Source: Rhodocyclaceae bacterium (GTDB lineage: Bacteria; Pseudomonadota; Gammaproteobacteria; Burkholderiales; Rhodocyclaceae). Taken from it: a DNA stretch of 6,272 bases. Positions 1 through 5,014 of the stretch are shown here, in pieces (position 1 is the stretch's first letter; the number at the start of each line of letters is the position of its first letter). The translations under genes and the position numbers were made by a program. The notes beneath the pieces are model-generated. The model had not been told where the DNA came from. It worked only from the letters and a program-made list of their open reading frames with translations, and ran no database searches. The DNA lies in NCBI GenBank assembly GCA_025361105.1, contig JANYAW010000367.1, forward strand, positions 1-6,272, given 5' to 3'.

Positions 1-552
1 AAACAAGGTGAAGTAGTACATGAAAAAATCGTAGGACGGCGCCAGTGCGGTGACGATCAAGCCCAATGCCGCGAAGCACAAGCCGGTAATGAAAATTACC
101 GGCAAGGCCCACAGCGCCAGTGGCGAGGCGACAAATCCCAACACCCAAATCACCGCCAAAATCGCCACCCCGGACAAGCTGGCCTTGGCCGCCGCCCACA
201 GCAATTCGCCGAGCATCACGTCATCCAGCGCGACCGGCGCATTCATAATCGCTTCCCATGTTTTTTGCATGTGCATGCGTGAAAACGACGAATACAAAGC
301 CTCGAAAGATGCCGCGTTCATGGTCGATCCGCACACCGTGCCACTGGCCAAAAACGCGATGTAAGTCACGCCACCGACCTGCGGCAACAAGCCACCCAAA
401 CCGTAACCCAAGCCGAATAAATAAATCATCGGGTCGGCCAGATTGCCAAGCAATGAAGGAATCGCCAGCTTGCGCCAAACCAAAAAATTACGCCGCCACA
501 CAGCGAATGCGCGCAATGAAAAACGGGGCAGGGAATAGTCCAAGGTGTTCAT
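1..552 (-). CDS. NodJ-like ABC-2 type transporter permease, 3' end cut off by the window
   Basis: This is the membrane subunit of an ABC-2 exporter that pairs with the ATPase encoded just upstream. Translating the minus strand from the ATG at 552-550 gives 184 residues with no stop before the edge; NodJ proteins are about 260 residues, so roughly 75-80 C-terminal residues are missing. The start MNTLDYSLPRF is followed by the amphipathic VWRRNFLVWRKLA segment (residues 18-30) and LADPMIYLFGLGYGLG (39-54), both typical of the NodJ family. Hydrophobic spans lie at about 43-74, 112-142 and 145-172, and the YDFFMYYFTLF motif falls at 174-184. The gene starts 27 nt after the ATPase stop, with no good Shine-Dalgarno site, so translation may depend on the upstream gene. 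In rhizobia NodIJ export lipochitin oligosaccharides; relatives in non-nodulating bacteria have no settled substrate. The family call is firm and the substrate unknown. Confidence 0.9.
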   Translation of the reverse strand, partial: MNTLDYSLPRFSLRAFAVWRRNFLVWRKLAIPSLLGNLADPMIYLFGLGYGLGGLLPQVGGVTYIAFLASGTVCGSTMNAASFEALYSSFSRMHMQKTWEAIMNAPVALDDVMLGELLWAAAKASLSGVAILAVIWVLGFVASPLALWALPVIFITGLCFAALGLIVTALAPSYDFFMYYFTLF

Positions 553-579
553 CGCTTTGACCACGTGTTTTTACTTCGC

Positions 580-1500
580 TTAGTCGCGTAAATCGCGACC
601 AGTAAGTTTGAGAAATACGTCCTCAAGATTGGCCGGACGATGCAAAGTGCGTAGCTGCGGTTTGTCTGTCAAATGTTGCAACAGCGCGGTCGCGTCGCTC
701 ACATAGCAAAACGCCGTCTCGCCACTCACTTCAACCCGCTGCGCAAATGCAGGTGCTTCGCTCGCCGCCCAAATCGGCGCGTCTTCACCATAGACTTCCA
801 CCACTTGCGCTTCGATATGCTGGCGGATCAGTTCACGCGGCGGACCGATAGTCATCATTCGCCCCGCATCCATGATCGCCAGGCGCTGACAAAGTCGCTC
901 GGCTTCATCCATAAAATGCGTCGTCAGCAATATCGTTTTGCCTTGACTCAGCAAGCGCTTCAAGCGCTCCCAAATCAAATGCCGCGCCTGCGGATCAAGG
1001 CCTGTGGTGGGTTCATCGAGCACTAACAAATCAGGGTCGTTCACCAAGGCTCGCGCCAAAGTCAGCCGCCGTTTCATGCCACCGGACAGCGTGCGGATGT
1101 TGGCGTTCTCCTTGCCCGCCAAGCCGGCAAATTCCATCAACTCAGGAATTTTTGGGCGTATCTGCGCATCACTCAATCCAAAATAGCGCCCATACACCAG
1201 CAAGTTTTCCGCCGCCGTAAAGTCAGGATCAAGGTTATCAAACTGCGGCACCACACCAATGCTCGCCCGTGCTTCACGCGCTAGTGCAGGCACCGGTAGA
1301 CCAACCAAAGTAATGCTGCCGGAATCGGGTGTAGTCAGTCCCAGACAACAACGCAAAGTCGTCGTTTTGCCCGCCCCGTTTGGTCCGAGCAAACCAAAAC
1401 ATTCGCCGCGAACTAATTCGAGATTAAGTCCGTCGACCACCCGTTTGCCCGCGTAGGATTTTTGCAGGGCAGAAACGATCAATGGGCTTTGCGAGGTCAT
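580..1500 (-). CDS. NodI-like ABC transporter ATP-binding protein
   Basis: This is a cytoplasmic ATPase (306 aa) that powers the NodJ-like permease encoded directly downstream. The nucleotide-binding domain is complete: Walker A GPNGAGKT at residues 39-46, Q-loop Gln86 in VVPQFDNLDPDFT (a NodI-type stretch), signature LSGGM at 138-142, Walker B LLVLDE at 158-163, D-loop GLDP at 167-170 and switch His195. Residues from about 225 form the C-terminal extension seen in drug and polysaccharide ABC-2 ATPases, ending FLKLTGRDLRD. Full length matches the family. The ATG at 1500 is the only sensible start, since the ABC fold begins at once (LIVSALQKSYAGKRVVDGL). No Shine-Dalgarno site is visible before it. 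A small repeat-containing open frame ends in an ATGA overlap with this start. The exported substrate cannot be told from the sequence. Confidence 0.95.
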   Translation of the reverse strand: MTSQSPLIVSALQKSYAGKRVVDGLNLELVRGECFGLLGPNGAGKTTTLRCCLGLTTPDSGSITLVGLPVPALAREARASIGVVPQFDNLDPDFTAAENLLVYGRYFGLSDAQIRPKIPELMEFAGLAGKENANIRTLSGGMKRRLTLARALVNDPDLLVLDEPTTGLDPQARHLIWERLKRLLSQGKTILLTTHFMDEAERLCQRLAIMDAGRMMTIGPPRELIRQHIEAQVVEVYGEDAPIWAASEAPAFAQRVEVSGETAFCYVSDATALLQHLTDKPQLRTLHRPANLEDVFLKLTGRDLRD

Positions 1501-1542
1501 AGTTGGATTTTAGGGGCATCTCGAAAAAGCACAAACAAATCA

Positions 1543-1571
1543 CCAGTTGGTGCTGGTGACACGCCGTCAAA
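1543..1571 (-). repeat. Dispersed short repeat, copy 1 (intergenic)
   Basis: This 29-base segment is identical, on the same strand, to 3939-3967, and its core matches 5122-5145 over 24 bases. It lies between genes, 43 nt upstream of the NodI-like start. On the minus strand it reads F-D-G-V-S-P-A-P-T in an open frame. That frame begins after a TGA at about 1583 and runs to a TGA at 1499-1497, which overlaps the NodI-like ATG. In this copy, flanking bases also create a CACCA/TGGTG inverted repeat at the edge of the unit. The family is not one I recognise. Confidence 0.9.
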
Positions 1572-1637
1572 GACGAGCTGTCACGGGTTAATAGACTTGA
1601 CTGTTGATGGCCACACATTCGCTACTTGATCTTTGTC

Positions 1638-1663
1638 ATTACTGGCGGACATCCGTCAGTAAT
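1638..1663. promoter_or_regulatory. Near-perfect palindrome, probable operator of the toxin-antitoxin pair
   Basis: Two 12-base arms (1638-1649 and 1652-1663) are reverse complements except for one position and are separated by two bases. The element sits just upstream of the likely extended -10 at 1675-1683 and about 50 nt before the antitoxin start, where ribbon-helix-helix antitoxins usually bind to repress their own operon. No run of T follows it and the centre is too tight for a good hairpin loop, so an operator is more likely than a terminator. It also lies near the likely start of a leftward transcript, so it could affect both directions. Confidence 0.6.
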
Positions 1664-1666
1664 ACA

Positions 1667-1697
1667 TATCTACGTGTTACACTTATTTATGTGTCAA
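1667..1697 (-). promoter_or_regulatory. Possible leftward promoter for the NodI/NodJ-like genes
   Basis: On the minus strand a perfect TTGACA lies at 1697-1692 and a TAGATA (three of six matches to TATAAT) at 1672-1667, with a 19-base spacer. The -35 is excellent but the -10 is poor and the spacing long. If real, the transcript would start near 1660, inside the palindrome, and carry a leader of about 160 nt containing repeat copy 1 before the NodI-like start. Confidence 0.25.
1675..1683 (+). promoter_or_regulatory. Likely extended -10 promoter of the toxin-antitoxin operon
   Basis: TGT followed by TACACT forms an extended -10 (TGn plus four of six matches to TATAAT, including the key TA and final T). 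No good -35 lies 16-18 bases upstream; that space is taken by the palindrome at 1638-1663, which fits repression by the antitoxin. Transcription would start near 1690 and leave a leader of about 25 nt. Confidence 0.4.
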
Positions 1698-1714
1698 TAT
1701 GAAGGAAAGCCAAA

Positions 1715-2065
1715 ATGCCTATCACCGTGAATTTCACTGGTTCCGTCGACCGCGATTTGCTCAGGCGTGCCAAGGTGATTGCGGCGAAGACGGATACCTC
1801 GATCAATGCCCTGTTCAATGCTGAGCTGCGTTATCTGGTCGAGACTTACGAGGCGGCGGAGTTAACGGGCAATCGAAATTTTCGCGTGCTGGTGGATTTT
1901 TCGCTGGGACGAATTGCCGACGACGAAGCTATGCGCACATTGGGAATCGATAGTGCGGAAGATTTGTTTTTGCTGATGACGCAAGCACGCTTGCCGCTGC
2001 CGAAACTGCCGGATTCGGTGACAACCGAGATGCTGAAGCAGTTAAACGAATTGCCGACTGCCTGA
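1715..2065 (+). CDS. Antitoxin-like protein: ribbon-helix-helix domain plus UPF0175-like C-terminus
   Basis: This 116-residue protein is the first gene of a two-gene module. Residues 2-45 look like a ribbon-helix-helix DNA-binding domain: a strand (ITVNFTGSV), then helix DRDLLRRAKVIAAKTD, turn TSINA and helix LFNAELRYLVETYEA. Residues 60-98 (VDFSLGRIADDEAMRTLGI, then a LFLLMTQARLPLPKL stretch) resemble the helical part of UPF0175 antitoxins, which typically accompany DUF3368 PIN-like proteins. The residue 98-116 tail is charged and may contact the partner. The start is supported by GAAGGA at 1701-1706, eight bases before the ATG. The inferred role is to neutralise the downstream nuclease and repress the shared promoter through the palindrome at 1638-1663. 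The RHH fold and gene order are seen; the UPF0175 relation is by eye only. A plain transcription regulator is the alternative. Confidence 0.75.
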   Translation: MPITVNFTGSVDRDLLRRAKVIAAKTDTSINALFNAELRYLVETYEAAELTGNRNFRVLVDFSLGRIADDEAMRTLGIDSAEDLFLLMTQARLPLPKLPDSVTTEMLKQLNELPTA

Positions 2066-2072
2066 TTTAGGG

Positions 2073-2612
2073 ATGTCATCAGCCGCAGATATTGCCTTGC
2101 TGCCTGATGCCGGGCCGTTGATTAGCTTGGCCTATGCCGACATGCTGGATCTGTTGTTTAAGCCGGGCTGGACGGTGATGTTGGTAGACATGGTGGTGCA
2201 CGAGGTGACGCGAAATCAAACGCCGACCAGCGCGAAAATCGCTGATTGGATTGCCGCGCGCAATGTGCCGGTGTTATCGACGCGAACTTATCAGCACTAT
2301 CAACAAGCCCGGCAGGCCACGATCACAACTGGCGCTCCGCCACGTAAAGCGCATTTGGGCGAATTGGCGATTCAGGAGCGGATGAATGAATTTGCGCTGT
2401 TGGCGCCGCCGAAAGTTGGCGTGTTTCTGTTCGAGGATCACAAGATTGCGCGCGCCAGTTTTTTATTGCCGGACAACTGCCGAAAAATTAGCACGCGAGC
2501 ATTTCTGATTTTTCTTGAGCAAAAGAAGTGGATAAAGTCAGCGACCGAAATTAACCGGCGTGCGATTTTGGCCGGTCGGAAATTTTCCGGTTTGCGATTT
2601 CCGTCCGACTAA
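2073..2612 (+). CDS. PIN-like (DUF3368-like) nuclease, probable toxin of the module
   Basis: This 179-residue protein starts 7 nt after the antitoxin stop. Acidic residues fall where PIN nucleases keep their metal ligands: Asp12 in LLPDAGPLI after a short strand, Glu44 in VVHEVTR, Glu97 in HLGELAIQER and Asp122 in VFLFEDHKIAR. The GE motif followed by a (D/E)D-x-x-A-R motif is the DUF3368-type arrangement rather than classic VapC. Family knowledge predicts a Mg-dependent endoribonuclease; its RNA target cannot be predicted. The ATG at 2073 has AGGG touching it, too close for normal Shine-Dalgarno spacing, so translation probably depends on ribosomes finishing the antitoxin. The residue 140-179 tail is basic (KKWIKS, NRRAILAGRKFSGLRF) and longer than in many PIN toxins, possibly for RNA contact. 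The gene is intact and convergent with the hydrolase gene, 47 nt away. Confidence 0.72.
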   Translation: MSSAADIALLPDAGPLISLAYADMLDLLFKPGWTVMLVDMVVHEVTRNQTPTSAKIADWIAARNVPVLSTRTYQHYQQARQATITTGAPPRKAHLGELAIQERMNEFALLAPPKVGVFLFEDHKIARASFLLPDNCRKISTRAFLIFLEQKKWIKSATEINRRAILAGRKFSGLRFPSD

Positions 2613-2659
2613 GTTACGAACCAGTTGCTAACCAATTTGCTAGCTAAGCGGCGCAGCGC

Positions 2660-3295
2660 CTAACGCCAGGCGCGAATAATAATCTCGCGAATCAAGTGCA
2701 GCTTGCGATGAAAGAAATGTTCCGCACCGGGTATGACGACCACAGGAATATCGAGTGGTTCGGCCCAAGCCAGTACGTTAGCCAAATGCACGGTTTCGTC
2801 TTTGTCGCCATGAATGACGAGGGTGTCTTTGGCAACGGCTTCGGTGGTGTAGCTGCGTGCGCCGGTGACGAATCCGGCGGCGGTGCCTACCAGCACCAGG
2901 CGTTTGGCGGGTGTGCCGGCATCCGCTAAGACTTTGGCGAGACGGGTGATGACGAATGCGCCGAATGAAAAACCGGCTAGATACAGCGGGCGTTCGTTTG
3001 TTTCGTCATAATTTTCACGTGCCCATTTGACGACAGCAAGCAGGTCGTCGGTTTCGGCAATGCCGTGGTCGTGTGTACCTTCGGATCCACCCACACCGCG
3101 AAAGCTGGGGCGCAGGGTGATGCAACCCAAATCACCAAACGCGCGGGCAATTGAGGTGACGACTTTGTTATCCGCAGTACCGCCGAACAATGGATGCGGA
3201 TGCGCGATAAGCGCGATACCTTGGGCATTTTCGTGCGGCTCAACGAAGACTTCGATTTTGCCAACCGGCCCGTCGATGAAAACTTGTTGATGCAT
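2660..3295 (-). CDS. Alpha/beta hydrolase (COG2945-like)
   Basis: This 211-residue cytoplasmic serine hydrolase has no signal peptide. A beta strand and the HPHPLFGGTADNK motif (residues 32-44) match the COG2945 type of small hydrolase, as does RPSFRGVGGSEGTHDHG (62-78). The nucleophile elbow is GFSFG with Ser110. The likely acid is Asp166 in HGDKDETV (Asp164 is close by) and the likely base is His193 in GAEHFFHRKL, so the catalytic triad looks complete. The length fits the family, which lacks a large lid; substrates of these proteins are largely undefined and small esters are a guess. The ATG lies 1 nt after the ferredoxin stop and has no clear Shine-Dalgarno site, so translation is probably coupled. 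It is the last gene of the operon, and I see no convincing terminator in the 47 nt separating it from the converging nuclease gene. Confidence 0.9.
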   Translation of the reverse strand: MHQQVFIDGPVGKIEVFVEPHENAQGIALIAHPHPLFGGTADNKVVTSIARAFGDLGCITLRPSFRGVGGSEGTHDHGIAETDDLLAVVKWARENYDETNERPLYLAGFSFGAFVITRLAKVLADAGTPAKRLVLVGTAAGFVTGARSYTTEAVAKDTLVIHGDKDETVHLANVLAWAEPLDIPVVVIPGAEHFFHRKLHLIREIIIRAWR

Positions 3296-3296
3296 G

Positions 3297-3605
3297 TCAG
3301 ATTTTCAGCCGTTCGACGATGCGACCATGAATCAAATGTTCTTCAATAATTTCGTCGATGTCATCGGTGTCGACATAACGGTACCAGACTGCTTCGGGAT
3401 ACACCACCAGCACGGGGCCGAGTTCGCAGCGATCAAGACAGCCTGCAGTGTTGATGCGTATGCGTGATTGAATTTTGTCGCCGAGTTGCTTGACACGATT
3501 TTTGGCATAAGCGCGCACGCCTTCTGCGCCGTGGTCGTTGCAGCAAGCCTCGCCGTTTTTGCGTTGGTTGGTGCAGAAAAATACCTGATGGTCAAAGTAG
3601 CTCAT
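3297..3605 (-). CDS. Thioredoxin-like [2Fe-2S] ferredoxin
   Basis: This 102-residue protein resembles the thioredoxin-fold ferredoxins (Shethna-type, Aquifex Fd1-like, also found as NuoE-like domains). It opens with the strand HQVFFCTN and has Cys11, the pair Cys21-Cys22, then Cys56 and Cys60 in TAGCLDRCELGP. The C-x9-C, about 33-residue gap and C-x3-C pattern gives the four ligands of a [2Fe-2S] cluster; Cys21 or Cys22 is the second ligand. After it comes VLVVYPEAVWYRYV, the strand pair expected before the final helix (DIDEIIEEHLIHGR). The likely role is one-electron transfer in the cytoplasm; its partner is unknown, though co-transcription with a quinone-pathway gene is suggestive. The ATG overlaps the stop of the MazG-like gene by four bases (ATGA at 3605-3602), and the gene ends 1 nt before the hydrolase gene. 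Confidence 0.92.
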   Translation of the reverse strand: MSYFDHQVFFCTNQRKNGEACCNDHGAEGVRAYAKNRVKQLGDKIQSRIRINTAGCLDRCELGPVLVVYPEAVWYRYVDTDDIDEIIEEHLIHGRIVERLKI

Positions 3606-3970
3606 GGTGTGATTTTGGTGCTTTCGGAAGCGGGGTATTTTTGCGCATTCTTGATAATTTTTTGCCGTGCGGCGGCCAACATGTCGATGCCCAAAACGTC
3701 GGCAAGCTCGGTCAAATATACCAACACGTCAGCGATTTCATCCGCCACGGCGGCACGTTTTTCATCCGTTAGATTTGCGCTCTCCACGGCGGTTGACCAT
3801 TGAAAATGTTCGACCAATTCGGCGGCTTCGACAGCGAGCGCCATCACCAAATTTTTCGGTGTGTGAAATTGATGCCAGTCACGTTCGGCGCAGAAAATCC
3901 GTAAGGCATCGCGTAGCGAAACGAGATCGGTGATTTCGCCAGTTGGTGCTGGTGACACGCCGTCAAACAT
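3602..3970 (-). CDS. MazG-like nucleotide pyrophosphohydrolase (DCTPP1/RS21-C6 type)
   Basis: This 122-residue all-helical enzyme is predicted to hydrolyse NTPs or dNTPs, possibly damaged or methylated dCTP, to NMP and pyrophosphate. Metal ligands are visible: E48-A-A-E51 with E54 on the first helix and E78-I-A-D81 on the next, the EXXE...EXXD signature. The segment ERDWHQFHTPKNLVMAL (29-45) and HFQW (55-58) are hallmarks of the DCTPP1 subgroup, and single-domain length fits. The ATG at 3970 is backed by AAAGGGG at 3983-3977, six bases away, the best ribosome site in the operon. Its N-terminus is odd: residues 2-10 (FDGVSPAPT) are encoded by a copy of the dispersed repeat, ahead of the usual family start near LVSLRDALRIF. 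The gene overlaps the VanZ-like gene by 8 bases and the ferredoxin gene by 4. Substrate choice is inferred from the family only. Confidence 0.92.
   Translation of the reverse strand: MFDGVSPAPTGEITDLVSLRDALRIFCAERDWHQFHTPKNLVMALAVEAAELVEHFQWSTAVESANLTDEKRAAVADEIADVLVYLTELADVLGIDMLAAARQKIIKNAQKYPASESTKITP
3939..3967 (-). repeat. Dispersed short repeat, copy 2 (5' end of the MazG-like gene)
   Basis: These 29 bases are identical to 1543-1571. They encode residues 2-10 of the MazG-like protein (FDGVSPAPT) and the first base pair of Gly11. At the other edge they supply the TGA stop of the VanZ-like gene (3965-3963) in another frame, so the repeat spans the junction of two overlapping genes. Its Ser, Pro and Ala codons end in A (TCA, CCA, GCA, CCA), whereas the flanking genes favour G- or C-ending codons. 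Confidence 0.92.
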
Positions 3971-5009
3971 CGTTATCCCCTTTGCGATACATCATCAGCC
4001 AAGGCAAGGCGAGAAAAGGCCATAGCGATGCGGTGAATTGGGTGAGACCGTGGAAGTTCAGAAATTGCCCCGGATTCCACACCTGCTGCATTTGGTCGAG
4101 GTAAGGATTGTCCGGTGCGAGGTTGACCATCACGGTGGCGATCAGCAGCGAAACAGCGGCCAATGCACTTTGCGTCGGCGGCACTAATCGCCGCGCCAGC
4201 CAGAGCAGCGTGAGTCCAACGCTCAAACCAATCAAGTTGCTTTCAGTAGCCCATGCCAGCGCCAAACTTGGTTGCGTGACCAGCGCGAGACTGATGGTTT
4301 TGACCAACAACCCCATCGCCAGCGTGAGCGCGAGAAAACTAAATCGTGGTTGGCGCGGCAATTGGGCGGCGAGCAAGCCGACGGCGAGTGTCGCTGTGCC
4401 GACCACGGTCGCTTCAATTGATCGAAACCCATCGGGGCTGAAACTTTGTGCTGCAGGCAGTTCTATTAAACGGCGTACATCGCCGGTGCCGAACAACAAG
4501 GTGTTGGGTTCGAGTTGCGTCAACAGCCAAAGGGCTAACAATACCAAGCCCGCATCCGCCCCATGCGCGAACTGGCGACGGCGAAAATGCCCGAGACTAC
4601 CGACATCGAGCAAGCGCGGTTGCAGCCAGCGCGCGAGACCGGCACCGAGTAGCGCACCCAGACTATTGCAGAACAAATCAAGATTCGAGGGGATGCGGCT
4701 GGGGAGAAAGTTTTGCAAAGTTTCCATCGCCAAACTGAGCGACGCACCAGCGACGCAGGCGATGATCCAAGCGATGGATTTGGGCATCGAGCCACGCTGA
4801 CCTTGCAGCGCGGCATAGCTCAACAGCCCCAGCGGCACATAACCTAGCACATTGATAAACAAATCAAAGCCAGTGAAATAGCGCGGCCAGCTGCCACCCA
4901 GATAATCGAATAGCGGTACACCGCTGTCACGCCAGCCGGTGAGCGGATACAGGCTAGCGTAGACGATGAGCAGGGCATAACCGAGCGCAAGTCTGGGCAT
5001 CAGTCGCAT
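3963..5009 (-). CDS. VanZ-like integral membrane protein with a long C-terminal membrane extension
   Basis: This 348-residue protein looks fully membrane-embedded. The N-terminal VanZ-like half has hydrophobic spans at about 7-23, 50-68, 79-96 and 110-128 and the family hallmark ETLQNFLPSRIPSNLDLF followed by CNSLGALLGA at 96-123 (Glu96, Gln99, Pro103, Arg105, Asp111, Asn115). The second half adds about six more spans (153-166, 202-216, 222-244, 255-274, 281-297, 322-340) that I do not recognise; classic VanZ is only about 160 residues. VanZ itself gives low-level teicoplanin resistance, but most homologues have no known function and resistance should not be inferred here. I chose the ATG at 5009, five bases after the ubiB-like stop, with a weak GGTG about eight bases before it; the ATG at 5000 is also possible, and an in-frame start at 5090 would overlap ubiB by 76 bases and add a non-hydrophobic tail. 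The stop codon lies in repeat copy 2. Confidence 0.87.
   Translation of the reverse strand: MRLMPRLALGYALLIVYASLYPLTGWRDSGVPLFDYLGGSWPRYFTGFDLFINVLGYVPLGLLSYAALQGQRGSMPKSIAWIIACVAGASLSLAMETLQNFLPSRIPSNLDLFCNSLGALLGAGLARWLQPRLLDVGSLGHFRRRQFAHGADAGLVLLALWLLTQLEPNTLLFGTGDVRRLIELPAAQSFSPDGFRSIEATVVGTATLAVGLLAAQLPRQPRFSFLALTLAMGLLVKTISLALVTQPSLALAWATESNLIGLSVGLTLLWLARRLVPPTQSALAAVSLLIATVMVNLAPDNPYLDQMQQVWNPGQFLNFHGLTQFTASLWPFLALPWLMMYRKGDNDV
3977..3983 (-). promoter_or_regulatory. Ribosome binding site of the MazG-like gene
   Basis: AAAGGGG on the minus strand lies six bases before the ATG at 3970, inside the 3' end of the VanZ-like gene. It fixes the start upstream of the repeat, so the repeat-encoded peptide should be part of the protein. 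The alternative GTG at 3958-3956 would have to use repeat sequence as its ribosome site. Confidence 0.75.
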
Positions 5010-5014
5010 GCGAT

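Noticed and set aside
1424..1618. A 64-codon minus-strand frame covering the region upstream of the NodI-like gene
   Set aside because: It overlaps the start of the ATPase gene in a different frame, has no domain or ribosome site, and reads the repeat in a frame other than the one used in the two genes.
2650..2660. GGCGC-A-GCGCC palindrome between the converging genes as a terminator
   Set aside because: Only four base pairs could form with a three-base loop, no T run follows on either strand, and it touches the hydrolase stop codon. Too weak to call.
4108..4800. A 230-codon open frame on the plus strand
   Set aside because: It lies wholly antisense to the VanZ-like gene, has a Ser/Arg/Pro/Asn-rich composition without domains, and no ribosome site. 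It is a shadow of the coding strand.
3963..5009. Glycopeptide resistance by the VanZ-like protein
   Set aside because: There are no other van genes, the host is Gram-negative by its gene content, and most VanZ-like proteins have no link to resistance.
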